The notes below the pieces were generated by a model that was not told the origin of the DNA, searched no databases, and worked only from the letters and a program-made list of their open reading frames with translations. The position numbers were made by a program, and so were the translations under genes. Below, piece after piece: positions 44,389-53,927 of a stretch of DNA of 64,000 bases (positions are counted from its first letter, which is position 1; every line of letters starts with the position of its first letter). The DNA comes from Hyposmocoma kahamanoa (taxonomy: Eukaryota; Arthropoda; Insecta; Lepidoptera; Cosmopterigidae): the NCBI RefSeq assembly GCF_003589595.1, contig NW_020655601.1:28430-92429 (forward strand), given 5' to 3'.

Positions 44389-44440
44389 GATTGTGGCCAA
44401 GGGTGTCTATTATATATTAAAAAAAAAAAAAAAAAAAAAT

Positions 44441-44896
44441 AAGAAATTTATTTACCGTAACTTACAAATAACAATCACATATTTGAACTATGATCCCCAC
44501 ACTAGGCTATGCCTATCTCGTGGGAAGCAAAGCAGGTAAGATTAACCGAATAACAAAGCGGTAGCAACAAGAAAAGAAAGTAGGACAGTGAAAGCGTGAT
44601 CTTGTATGTCACGTGTGTTAATTGGATTTTTACGATAACACGCGTAGTATTTCTTCCGACTGCTCATAGTTCCAAGAAAACAAAAACGCCAGAATTTTCT
44701 TTTTTGCCTCAAAAACACCACAAAATTTAATGTCACATTTATTTGCCATAATGTTGTAGATACGCGGACACAGGAACCCATGAAAACGGCGCGCAAAGCT
44801 AGTACACACAGGAGTTGGAGGAATTTCATCTAAAGGAGGATTTTCGTCTAATATGACACCTAAGTACCTTACAGAATCGTTATTAATATTGTTCAA
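44441..44896 (-). pseudogene. LINE RT thumb fragment and 3' UTR
   Basis: The minus strand has DSVRYLGVILDENPPLDEIP then FARRFHGFLCPRIYNIM. V-R-Y-L-G-V-I-L-D is a post-catalytic LINE motif. Downstream is a 3' UTR with AATAAATTTC near 44445. It abuts the A tract of the plus-strand LINE, so two LINE insertions sit side by side in the satellite. Confidence 0.6.
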
Positions 44897-45535
44897 ATTA
44901 AAATCGACTCGTAGTCGATTTCGCTATCGTGATCAACTCGCAGTTAACCCCGACGAAAGTTTATTTAAAAAAAAATACTTATTACTAATATTAGCACGTA
45001 GGAAATAATATTCTTCAAATTAAAATCGATTCACAGTCGATTTCGTTATCGTGGTTAACTCGCAGTTAACCCCGACATAATTTTATTTAAAAAATGCTTT
45101 ACATATTACCACGTAGGAACTAATATTGTTCAAATTAAAATCGGCTCGCAGTCGATTTCATTATCGTCGTTAACTCGCAGTTAACCCCGACGTAATTTTA
45201 TTTAAAAAATTATTTGCTTATTAGCTTGTAAGAACTAATATTGTTCAAATTAAAATCGACTTGCAGTCGATTTCATTATCGTCGTTAACTCGCAGTTAAC
45301 CCCGACGTAGTTTAATTTAAAATATATACGTTACTTATTAGCACGTAGATACTAATACTGTTCAAATTAAAATCAACTCGCAGTTGATTTCATTATCGTG
45401 TTTAACTCGCGGTTAACTCCGAGACAGTTTTATTATAAATCATGTAAAATGCACATATTAATATATCTGTTCGGATTTTCATCCACCCTTGTTCGATTTG
45501 GTTATCGGGGATAACTCGCAGTTAACCCGATGTTT
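44880..45535. repeat. Satellite-like tandem array, unit about 117 bp (right part)
   Basis: Six monomers marked by 'actcgcagttaaccccgacg' near 44931, 45053, 45170, 45283, 45400 and 45508. Most similar to each other in the middle; the last is degenerate. Together with 40380-40845 it forms one array of about ten units split by LINE insertions. Confidence 0.85.
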
Positions 45536-45653
45536 TATTAAATGTAGGTTAGATTCACATTTGCGATGTGTAAAAGCGAACATTTATTATAATTGCGGAA
45601 GTAGCTAGTAGCGCTATATGATAAAAATGAATATTTTCATTTTTTTACTTTCA
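45536..45653. other. Spacer
   Basis: Nothing recognised. Confidence 0.4.
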
Positions 45654-45656
45654 TTA

Positions 45657-45896
45657 TTTATGAGCGTAAGAAAAAATCTTACTTTGATCAATGTCCGGCT
45701 CGTCCGATGATATTATGATCCTATAACGCCGACCACGTTTGGCATCTGTATTTTCCAAGTATTTCAGTTTACTTTTATAATATTCGATTTTTTCTAAGTT
45801 TGTTCGCTTTGACATTTTAACGGAGCTGTGGAGGTGTGCTTGTTGCCACACACGAAAAAGGAATAAGGATAGAAAATGGCGGTTGATGCCTGTTAG
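45657..45896 (-). CDS. Small charged open frame next to MITE, possible TE gag-like N-terminus
   Basis: The minus frame ends at a TGA/TAA near 45654. An internal ATG gives MSKRTNLEKIEYYKSKLKYL ENTDAKRGRRYRIIISSDEP DIDQSKIFSYAHK, 53 residues: basic helix-like start, then an RGRR patch and an acidic S-S-D-E-P-D stretch. The frame continues upstream into the MITE end, which only extends it by chance. Short 'MSKR...SSDE' N-termini occur in some insect TE proteins, but I cannot name the family. Hypothetical; could be a first exon or a TE fragment. Confidence 0.3.
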
Positions 45897-46503
45897 CCGC
45901 TCACGCGATACATGCAGCCGTAGACGCATACCACACCTAGAGGTGCCAGTGATGATTTTATACCGATTTATCGGATATCGAAGTTATAACAAGTAAAAGA
46001 ATTAATACTAATTGCTATTTCGGTAACTACTCTAGCAAACCATAAAGTTTTTAATGCCTGGGTCTGTCATTTAAAAAAAACAAACAACTTCAAAAATACG
46101 TCACGACAATCGTGTGTGTTATTGTTTAGGCTGGTGATTTCGGTGTTTATTTGTTGAAAACATACCGTAAGTAGCGTTTTTTAAGTTTACCCTGAATATA
46201 AATGTTTATAAACTATAACTTTAAGGAGAAATTTCATGGTAAGCATTAGAACCACTCAAACGGAATATTATCATATTTACCCAAGTACACCAAAAATTTC
46301 ATTAGTGCTTTTTAAGTGCAGGATTTGCGGTGTATTACTGCATTTTATTTGAGATCTTTTTGTTGTAGTACGAAGGGTATTTATTTAGCAATGCAGAATA
46401 ATATTTTTTTTTATAAAAACTTGTATTTAAACTGAATCCTTTTCTAATTTGCGAAACCAAATAGCCGCCATTTTGCGGTAGGATGAGCGCATCGCGTGAG
46501 CGG
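45897..46503 (-). mobile_element. MITE family D, copy 3 (607 bp)
   Basis: Perfect 13-bp ends. Flanks TTAG (45893-45896) and GTAG (46504-46507) differ at one of four bases, consistent with a mutated 4-bp duplication. Confidence 0.85.
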
Positions 46504-47227
46504 GTAGGGAGTGTCAATGTCAAAACATTTTTTTTCCTCTACAAACCGTGCGGTGTTGCCTAGCAAGTTAAGGAAACTACCTGGTTAAATATTATATCGA
46601 GAATGAAGCGATGAAATATAATATTAATTATAATATAGTCTGACCTGACAACATGTTCGGAAACGCAAGCAAATTGATTTCTTAATTTAAACTAGAGGAG
46701 TTAATTGCACAAAAAATAAATTGATTAGAGCCGTTCAATTGAAAGCGTCTCAATTGAAAAGCAACCTAACGAATTCAGGTCAAATAATGTCTGCTAGTTT
46801 TTTTCCTCCTAGACCTAGGCGGAAGTCTAGGCAATATCTGGAGTAATATAAACGATGTGGTCCATTAAAAGTGCATTAGGCGGTGGGAATCGCTCCACAA
46901 TGCAAATTTCATAACTTATGCACTCATATCAGCTACGAGGGTACGGGACAAAATTTCATTTTATTTTTTTAATACATTCATAGCAAATTTCCGATCTTCT
47001 CAACAACAAGTCGCATGCTTAGATAGTGAAGCCAAGTTAAAAGTGCTATTAACACATGATAGCAGAGTTGGAAATAAAAAGATAATTATTTTATTTGTTA
47101 ATTGTCAATGCTTATTCTTAGTTTTGTCACTTTAATTTTTTACTTAAAATGTCAAACAGCGAGAAAATTAAATAAACAAACAAAAGAAAAATCTTTGGCG
47201 AAATGAGTTACTTTGAGACTTTCTTTT
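46504..47227. other. Unassigned AT-rich DNA
   Basis: Nothing recognised. Confidence 0.35.
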
Positions 47228-47480
47228 AACCGACTTTTAATAAAAAGGAGGAAGTTATACGTTTGGCTATATGTAAGTTTCGAAAATTATTTTTTTGTTC
47301 GAAAGGGTGCACTCTCGTAAAGTCTCGTGGTCCCATTGTCACCAAGTCAAAATCTGATGAAGGGATCCATGAAAATAGAAGAAAATCCTCAAATGTTATC
47401 GGCATAACAATGTACTTATCGATTTCTCCTTCAATTGTGGACAGATTTTGAAAATTCTTTTTTGTTACAAAGAGTATACT
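47228..47480 (+). repeat. Family G3 repeat, interrupted
   Basis: 'aaccgacttttaataaaaag' then 'ttttgttcgaaagggtgcac' and 'gtggtcccattgtcacc'. Ends next to the microsatellite. Confidence 0.5.
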
Positions 47481-47487
47481 CTTGAAG

Positions 47488-47550
47488 TGATCCCTGACCG
47501 GGACCCGGACCCGGACCTGGACCCGGACACGGACACACCTCTACACACAC

Positions 47551-47612
<62 letters not shown>

Positions 47613-47662
47613 GCGCGCGCGCGCACACGCGCCCACACACACACACACACACACACACACGC
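47488..47662. repeat. Compound microsatellite: (GGACCC)n then (AC)n(GC)n(AC)n
   Basis: Hexamer run 47496-47535 ('gggacccggacccggacct'), then alternating purine-pyrimidine: (AC) about 47543-47598, (GC) about 47598-47624, (AC) 47633-47662. The alternating GC core flanked by AC is a classic Z-DNA-prone sequence. Confidence 0.95.
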
Positions 47663-47689
47663 AACACAAACACCCTTCGGACATTGTCA

Positions 47690-48299
47690 TACATTTAGGT
47701 TACAGCTTAGATTGAGGGACAGAGTCGTATATTGCTGCTAGCTGGATCCACAATTAAATAGTGTCTTCTTTACTGAGAACAGACTTTTTGTACGTGTAAG
47801 TTGTATATTATTATTATTATTATCTACGCATCCTTTCCTCTATCTTTCTCACTATACCTTCTTCCAAACATCGTGGCACTTAATAAACTTAGAAATTACA
47901 ATTATGTATTTGTCAAATGTTACAACTTTCCTATTAAACCACAAAAAAGTTACAAACTATTTTTTTTAAGTTGGTTAAGAAATATGTCGGACGCGTATCT
48001 TTTGTTTAACGAAATTGACACGCAAACCACGTCTTTTTCGCTCTTGTTACATAGACATAAAGTTTTCCACTTAGTCTGACAAAAAAAAATGGAAATCATC
48101 TTTAACAAAATTGTTTCCTTAATAGAATATTTATAAGGACCACGATAGATGGAGCTTGTCTAGAAAACGCCTTTTTTTCTAAGATTTCAAATTTTGACGC
48201 TCATCCTTGGACGATACACAGTATGAATATGAAATTTCCTCAAAATTTCTAGCTATCAAACATAAAATACTTTAACTTTGTGGGTAAATAAAGTTTAGG
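47690..48299. other. Unassigned AT-rich DNA
   Basis: (ATT)n run near 47805. Frame 47801-48079 is a low-complexity translation. Confidence 0.35.
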
Positions 48300-48890
48300 T
48301 ATCTGATTTGTCATCCTTTCCAGAGTGAGGCGTTACTTCACACCGGGACAGCTGCTTCAGCTGTATCAAGCACAAGTCCGGTCGTGTATGGAGTACTGTT
48401 GCCACCTTTTGGATGGCTCTGCCACATGTCAACTGGCCACCTTGGATTCAATTGACAAGCGTACCAAGAGGCTTATAGGTGACTCGGAATTAGCAGAGGC
48501 GAAGCTGCAGAGCCTTGAACACCGCCGTAAAGTTGCCAGCTTATCGGTATTTTACAGGAAATATCACGGAGAGTGTGCGATGGAATTACACGATTTAATT
48601 CCGCCTTCCCTTTTCCATTATCGGGAGATTAGGCGTAGGCTTGGCTTCCACCCCTATGTTGTGGATATTCCAAAGATTCGCACGAAGCGTTACGCTTCCA
48701 CAATTATATGGCGAACGGCTATGGAGTGAAATTCCCTGCCTGCAGACTAGTTTCCTGAACGTTATAACTTGAGCTTTTCAAGGCGAGAGTGAATAGGTAT
48801 TATCTAGGTGTGCATGCTCCATCGTCGACCTCATCGTCACTTTCTATCAGGTGAGAAGGAGGTCAAATGCACACTTACATTAGAAAAAAA
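48300..48890 (+). pseudogene. LINE family E RT C-terminal end with 3' UTR
   Basis: [31 protein letters not shown] and VDIPKIRTKRYASTIIWRTA run to a stop at 48727-48729, where the 40.86 kb copy reads K-E-W-N. The rest of the tail is readable in shifted frame as SFSRRE-like text to 48800, then 'caggtgagaaggaggtcaaa' and an A tract at about 48880-48890. Truncated just after the catalytic region. Clearly the same family as 41374-44388 but a diverged subfamily. Confidence 0.8.
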
Positions 48891-49067
48891 AAAATATTTA
48901 AATATCATACTTATGACAAAGAGAAATTCGCTTGAGAAGAGCAATCAGCACAAATTCAACAAATGTTTGCAGATATAATTTAATTCTTATATAGCGACGC
49001 TTATCCATTTGACGAAGAGGAGGATTCGGCTTCGACTCCCTTAATTATTTATAAAAACATTATTGTC
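48891..49067. other. Spacer
   Basis: Nothing recognised. Confidence 0.4.
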
Positions 49068-49335
49068 AAGTGACGGGACGAACAAGTCGTGCGCCTGATG
49101 GTAAGCTACACGCCTGTCCATAACAGTCACAGTGCCACTCAGACCTTTAAATTGCAAAGATCTGAGAGACACCGCCACTGAGACATAAGTTGACAAGTCC
49201 GATGTGCCTGTAATTTCACCAGCACCATTACCCTTTAAAACCGGAACACAGTTATGCTGACATTACTGCTTGGCGGCAGAAATAAGTAAGGTGGCAGTAC
49301 TCTCTGGACGCACTCTTTCACAAGAAGCTCTAAAG
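49068..49335 (+). repeat. Family A repeat, best full-length copy
   Basis: From 'aagtgacgggacgaacaagt' through 'cagtgccactcagaccttta', 'cctgtaatttcaccagcacc' and 'ggcggcagaaataagtaagg' to 'gacgcactctttcacaag'. Useful as the reference copy. Confidence 0.75.
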
Positions 49336-49499
49336 CTACTAAATTTAGAAAATAGTAATATTAGCAATAAATTCTTTCAGCGAGCGTTACGAACCATGGT
49401 GGGCATAACCTAGAGACAATCCTGCACACAGAGACAATCAAGCCACTGCTCGCAATATGTTTTTGAGGTCTTTATATTCACGCGGAAACAGCATTGTTT

Positions 49500-50346
49500 A
49501 AACGAGTAGAGGTGATGAGTGGGTGCCTCCGTCGCGCGGGACAACTCCAACCACTACCGCGTCGCACTGCACTACCTGCTCACGCGATGCGCTCCTCCTA
49601 CCGCAAAATGGCGGCTATTTGGTTTCGCAAATTAGAAAAAGATTCAGTTTAAATATAAGTTTTTATAAATAAAAAATATTATTCTGCATTGCTAAATAAA
49701 TACACTCCGTACTACCAACAAAAACGTCTCAAATAAAATGCAGCAATACACCGCAAATCCTGCACTTAAAAAGCACTAATGAAATTTTTGGTGTACTTGG
49801 ATAAATATGATAATATTCCGTTTGAGTGGTTCTAACGTTTACCATGAAATTACTCCTTAAAGTATAGTTTATAAACATTTACATTCAGGGTAAACTTAAA
49901 AAACGCTAGTTACGGCATGTTTTCAATAAATAAACACCGAAATCACCAGCCCAAACAATAACACACACGATTGTCGTGACGTATTTTTGAAGTTTTAGAA
50001 TTTTTTTTAAATGACAGACCCAGGCATTAAAAACTTTATGGTTTGCTAGAGTAGTTACCGAAATAGCAATTAATATTAGTTCTTTTACCTGTTATAACTT
50101 CGATATCCGATAAATCGGTATAAAATCATCACCGGGACCTCTAGGTGTGGTATGCGTCTACGGCTGCACGTATCGCGTGAGCGGCTACAGGAGAAAAACC
50201 TGCGGGTTGTAGGACCTACCTACTACGAGCACCTACCTGCCGAGCTAAAATGTGAATGTTATAAGGAAACGTTCAGGTGCAGACTGAAGATCCTTTTATT
50301 AGAAAAGTCCCTTTACTCAGTAACAGAGTACACTCAAAGTACTTAA
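49500..50346 (+). pseudogene. LINE RT tail split by a MITE
   Basis: Left part (to 49575): VMSGCLRRAGQLQPLPRRTAL. Right part (from 50185): QEKNLRVVGPTYYEHLPAEL then KCECYKETFRCRLKILLLEK, stop TAA at 50344-50346. V-G-P-x-x-Y-x-x-L-P-x-E-L and F-R-C-x-L-K form the C-terminal tail of a LINE polymerase. MITE copy 4 lies between; without the MITE and one CTAC the two parts are in one frame. 5'-truncated. Confidence 0.75.
49576..50184 (+). mobile_element. MITE family D, copy 4, with perfect CTAC duplication
   Basis: Ends 'ctgctcacgcgat' and 'atcgcgtgagcgg' (one mismatch). CTAC at 49572-49575 and 50185-50188. Inserted in a LINE RT tail, which fixes the element boundaries to the base. Confidence 0.9.
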
Positions 50347-50560
50347 TAAATAATTAAATTATTATATTTATTCATGTATTTGTTATTCACCGTATTATTA
50401 TACTGTAATATACGTTTATTACTTATTGATAACCAATATTGACATTTCCTGTATACGCTTGACATTGTTAGTTAAATTCAATTATTAATTAGTTTCGTTA
50501 GTTATGTTGATTTGTATATGCACGCTATTGTGTATGACTTACCGTTAAATTTTGAATTGA
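50347..50560. other. LINE 3' UTR / AT-rich spacer
   Basis: Likely the 3' UTR of the split LINE tail; 3' end not clear. Confidence 0.4.
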
Positions 50561-50790
50561 TATTCAATTATTTTTGTGAAATACTCCACTAGTTTGTATA
50601 ATTATTAATACAAATATCGAATACTCAGAAAAAATTCCTTCGATCCGGCCGGACTCGAACCGACGTCTTCTAGCTTACTGTGCCAGACGCTATACCAACT
50701 AAGCCACGGAAAGAACGAACCAGAATGTTCGATCTTTGTATTAATAATTATAACAAACTAGTGGAATAATTTCACAAAAAATAATTGAAT
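50561..50790. mobile_element. Family B repeat as a 230-bp hairpin
   Basis: Arms 50561-50622 and 50725-50790 are inverted copies ('actagtttgtataattatta' versus 'taataattataacaaactag'). They enclose the tRNA-like piece (minus strand, 'ccgacgtcttctagcttact'). Confidence 0.7.
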
Positions 50791-50819
50791 AAAATAACAT
50801 CAATTCAATAAAAATTTAA

Positions 50820-51110
50820 AATACAGTGAATAGCGACATCTCTCGCCAGGGCTGGTAACTGTAAAGATATCTAACTGGGTGATTAATCTTTCATACATTT
50901 CTCATAGATGGCGCTACGACTAAAAAGTCGTTGAAAAAACCAAATGCAAAGATACAACGCAAGCACATAGAAAAATTCGTGAGGTCCGTTTGTTCGTTCC
51001 GTGGCTTAGTTGGTATAGCGTCTGGCACGGTAAGCTAGAAGACGTCGGTTCGAATCCGGCAGAATCGAAGGGTTTTCTCTGAGTGTTCCATCTTTGTATT
51101 AATAATTACT
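50820..51110 (+). mobile_element. Family B repeat, best full copy
   Basis: Body 'gaatagcgacatctctcgcc', 'ctcatagatggcgctacgac', then head 'ccgtggcttagttggtatag' and 'gtcggttcgaatccggcaga', and tail 'ccatctttgtattaataatt'. Boxes A and B are intact in sequence, but there is no tRNA acceptor stem. Confidence 0.75.
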
Positions 51111-51189
51111 ATTATATAGTTATATCTTCATTATTTTGTGAACTGACGCTCATTTTTCGAAGAGTAGTACAAAATGACATATAATTATA

Positions 51190-51330
51190 TTTGTATGAAA
51201 TTTGTAATGTTGAGAGAAATAAACAAAACTAAACAATTATTTCATAAACTTATAGAAAAATATGACATTGATAATGTTGAACTTGCAACGTTGCATTTAG
51301 GGACATCTGTGTCCGAACTAGATAATTAAT
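51190..51330 (+). CDS. Short open frame, unknown
   Basis: An ATG after 'tttgta' gives MLREINKTKQLFHKLIEKYD then IDNVELATLHLGTSVSELDN and a TAA: 40 residues. It is helix-like and charged and precedes the Penelope-related repeat at 51380. No family recognised; could be a remnant of the element's protein or chance. Confidence 0.25.
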
Positions 51331-51379
51331 TATCAGTCGGATTTATTTATAACATATTAATAATAATAATTAATATGTT

Positions 51380-51738
51380 TTTATTTACTCTACTTTCTGT
51401 TATTAATTAATAATAAATTTAACTTAATAAAAATTCATTCAATAAAACAATTAGTAAAACGTAATGTAGCGTAAATTGGAATGTTTCCTTTTAAAATTAA
51501 AAATAGTGTATTTAATTAATAACTTTTGGGACTATAGTGAAAAAATAGGGTGGTTTGCATTAATAGTAGACATAACTGGTTGATGACTGTACCACCTCAG
51601 TCAACCGTGACCATGGGACCTGTAAAGGGCCCGAAACGTCGGTTTGTTTGAAAAAACAAATATACGCGATTTAAATCCGGAAAAAGAGTTTCATTTCCTA
51701 TACGCAACAATCGCGAAAACCTAAAAACTCGATAATTA
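51380..51738 (+). mobile_element. Penelope-type terminal-repeat-like element, single-arm copy
   Basis: 'aattaataataaatttaact', 'gtagcgtaaattggaatgtt', 'tagggtggtttgcattaata' and 'cctgtaaagggcccgaaacg' match one arm and the centre of the 3330-3901 element. It ends 'caatcgcgaaaacctaaaaa' as that element does on its minus strand. This shows the 3330 element is an inverted dimer-like form of this unit. Confidence 0.7.
51603..51645 (+). ncRNA. Hammerhead-like motif
   Basis: AACC, GUGACCA, GGGACC-tgtaaa-GGGCCC, GAAAC, GUC, GGUU in order. Same C3/G8 swap and extra U as the 3414 copy. Best-preserved member of this set. Confidence 0.4.
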
Positions 51739-51837
51739 TCAGTATTTCAGACATCAGCGCTCTTCCGTGAAATACAAGAGAAGAACATTATTATGACAGA
51801 TTTCAAAAATAACATTGTGTGTAATGTGTGTGCATTA

Positions 51838-51925
51838 TTGTTTTTATTGTTATATCTATTTTAGACTCTCGTTTCTCCCAAGGCCTAAAATATTAATTTA
51901 GTTTTTTTAAATGGGAGAGGCGGTA
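51838..51925 (+). repeat. Short repeat shared with 20080-20172
   Basis: 'tctattttagactctcgttt', 'cccaaggcctaaaatattaa' and 'aaatgggagaggcggtattg'. Confidence 0.55.
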
Positions 51926-52030
51926 TTGTTATTACTGTCGTTGTCGTCATTGTCGTCATAGTCGTCATTGTCTTCATTGTCGTCATTGTCATTGTCGTCA
52001 TTACCGTCATTATCGTTATCATTGTTATTA
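51926..52030. repeat. Microsatellite (GTCATT/GTCGTC)n
   Basis: Imperfect trinucleotide-based repeat such as 'cgtcattgtcgtcatagtcg', about 100 bp. Confidence 0.85.
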
Positions 52031-52139
52031 ATATGCACACTACGTCTGATTCATAACAGTTCCGAATTCGAGAAATAGCGGTCTCTGTTTCAGAATAAAA
52101 TACGAATCGGATGCAGTACGGAACGCGCTTTGTCTACAA

Positions 52140-52238
52140 TCCAAATTTCTAAAAGCTCTGAGTGGCACTGCAACTGATATAGACAGCAGTGTCGCTTACC
52201 ACCAGCTGCACGACTTGTTCGTCCCGTCACTTGGTATA
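52140..52238 (-). repeat. Family A repeat fragment
   Basis: 'agctctgagtggcactgcaa' to 'gacttgttcgtcccgtcact'. Confidence 0.6.
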
Positions 52239-52296
52239 ATAAATAAAACATACAAACCGCGCTGCTACGTTTGTGTGGAGTAACCACACTGCTCAA

Positions 52297-52465
52297 CTGC
52301 CTCCGTGGCCGAACGATTACCACGATGGCCTGCCACGTAGATGTACATTTATTTATCTCGCGGTTTTGGATATAATTTGTGGTTATCTATGTATGTGTCC
52401 ATGGCATACGCGATACAGGGTTTTTTTAGTGCGAGACTATGGGTGTGAGCATTATTATTTTTATA
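52297..52465 (+). mobile_element. SINE family A, B-box region deleted
   Basis: 'aactgcctccgtggccgaac' then a jump from 'cacgtagatg' to 'tacatttatttatctcgcgg', so the 'ggttcgattcccgggtcggg' part is missing. Body continues to 'tttagtgcgagactatgg'. Confidence 0.7.
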
Positions 52466-52469
52466 TTAA

Positions 52470-53073
52470 TATGCTAGTTTTATTCAACTATGCCTTAAGA
52501 AAGTTAGCTGAAAGCCGGTTAGCGAAGACTTTCGTCTTTGGCCCCCGGGGAGCCAGATTTCCAGCTATAAAACGCACAAAGTTGTAGGAAGGCTTCAGTT
52601 CGCGTACTTGATCCCGAATTGGATTTTGAAAATAAAAATGCTTTTTTAAAACTCACGTACTTGTATTTACAATTCTTAATTTTCCGCGTTAAACCTTACC
52701 CGAATATATATTTAAAATTAGATCCCTTCATCACAATTACAATAAGCCACAAACCCCTAAAACTCGTCTCGTGCAAAAATTAATTGCGTAAGATTAAGAG
52801 CAATGAGTTCTGTGATTTATCGCCCTGGTACAGGGTCGCATCAAGGGATTCGCGCCTCTAAAAGTGTAATAAAAATTAATTTAAAAAAGTTGCTAAATCA
52901 GAAATATTTTGTCTTATTCTTTAATAGCGAAAATATTTCAAATTATTAAATATTTTTGTACTGAATTACGGTAATTAAAATAGAATATAATGTAATAGAA
53001 TAGAAAAACATTTATTGCAACGCCTCAAAACATAGCGCACTTGACACCTAACATAGTATTATCTCAAAAACAC
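52470..53073. other. Unassigned AT-rich DNA
   Basis: Nothing recognised. Confidence 0.35.
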
Positions 53074-53180
53074 ATGTCAACCGTGACCATAGGACCTGTA
53101 AAGGGCCCGAACCGTCGGTTTGTTTGAAAAAACAAATATACGCGATTTAAATCCGGAAAAATAGTTTCATTTCCTATTAA
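53074..53180 (+). mobile_element. Penelope-type terminal repeat fragment
   Basis: 'gtcaaccgtgaccataggac' to 'cgatttaaatccggaaaaat'. The hammerhead-like core is damaged: GAACC replaces GAAAC. Confidence 0.65.
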
Positions 53181-53261
53181 TAAAATGTTATCAATAAGAA
53201 AAACAGTAATAAAAAAATACTCCACTAATTTGTTATTAATATTGATACATAAACATTGAAA

Positions 53262-53530
53262 TAAGCCGTGGTAGCCTAATAGTTTCACCTATCGCCTCTT
53301 AAACCAAGACCGTGGGTTCGAATCCGGTCTCGCACTTCTGAGTTTCTCAGAATTTATGTGCGAAATTCAATTTGAAATTTACCACGAGCTTCAGCAAAGT
53401 TCATAACCCTTAGAAAACGAGTAAAATCCCTAACCCGCATTGAGCCAGCGTGGCGAGCTATGGCCTCAACCCTCGCCTGAAAGAAGCCCGTGCCCAGCAG
53501 TGGGACATATAAATGAATTGATGATGATCA
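53262..53530 (+). mobile_element. tRNA-derived SINE family C, full body
   Basis: Head 'ccgtggtagcctaatagttt' and 'gtgggttcgaatccggtctc'; body with 'accctcgcctgaaagaagcc' and 'cgtgcccagcagtgggacat', ending 'gaattgatgatgat'. The 'cagcagtgggac...gatgatgat' end is common to several lepidopteran short repeats in my recall. Confidence 0.75.
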
Positions 53531-53629
53531 CGTGGAAAAGAAGCTGAAAATGTGTGCCCAAAAAACGTATAAATATTTATTTATTTAGGTTGTAAAACAC
53601 CATGCTATTTAATAAAAAATTATTGCAAT

Positions 53630-53895
53630 TCACATAACGACATCTCTCGTCAGGTTCTGGTAGCTGTAAAGGTACCTGGCTGAGTGAAGAAACTTTGTAA
53701 GTTTCCTAAAGCTGGCGCTCACGGCAAAAAACCGTCTAAACCCAATACAAAGATCTAACAAACACATAGAAATTCATAAGATCTGCTAAGTCTGTAGCTC
53801 GTTAGAGGCACGACATGGTAACAAACACTGAATTGAGTCCAGTCAGATTGAAAAACGTTTTCTTTCTGTTCGATCTTTGTATCAATAACAAATAT
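53630..53895 (+). mobile_element. Family B repeat, strongly diverged
   Basis: 'cgacatctctcgtcaggttc', 'ggcgctcacggcaaaaaacc', 'ctgttcgatctttgtatcaa' follow the order of the 50820 copy, but boxes A and B have decayed. Confidence 0.55.
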
Positions 53896-53927
53896 TGATA
53901 ATTTATTCAGTATCTATAAAGGTACAA

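Larger units (their letters stand above)
40860..44440 (+). mobile_element. Near-complete LINE (family E) inserted in satellite
   Basis: GC-richer element of about 3.6 kb: a leader of about 510 bp without a clear ORF1, a single endonuclease-RT frame (41374-44388), a short 3' UTR and an A tract (about 44420-44440). Truncated relatives lie at 21262 (-), 22195 (+), 37847 (-) and 48300 (+). The left boundary is placed at the composition change after 'aataataataataatggtta'; target duplication not resolved because a second LINE fragment abuts the right side. Clade: jockey/CR1-like by overall motif order; no RNase H domain. Confidence 0.8.

Noticed and set aside
47431..47741. Open frames of 60-97 residues over the (AC)n/(GC)n tract
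   Set aside because: Simple translations of a microsatellite (HTHTHT or VCVCVC); not genes.
51000..51065. tRNA gene in family B repeat
   Set aside because: Boxes look intact, but 5' and 3' ends do not pair and the same unit recurs in both orientations with a repeat body.
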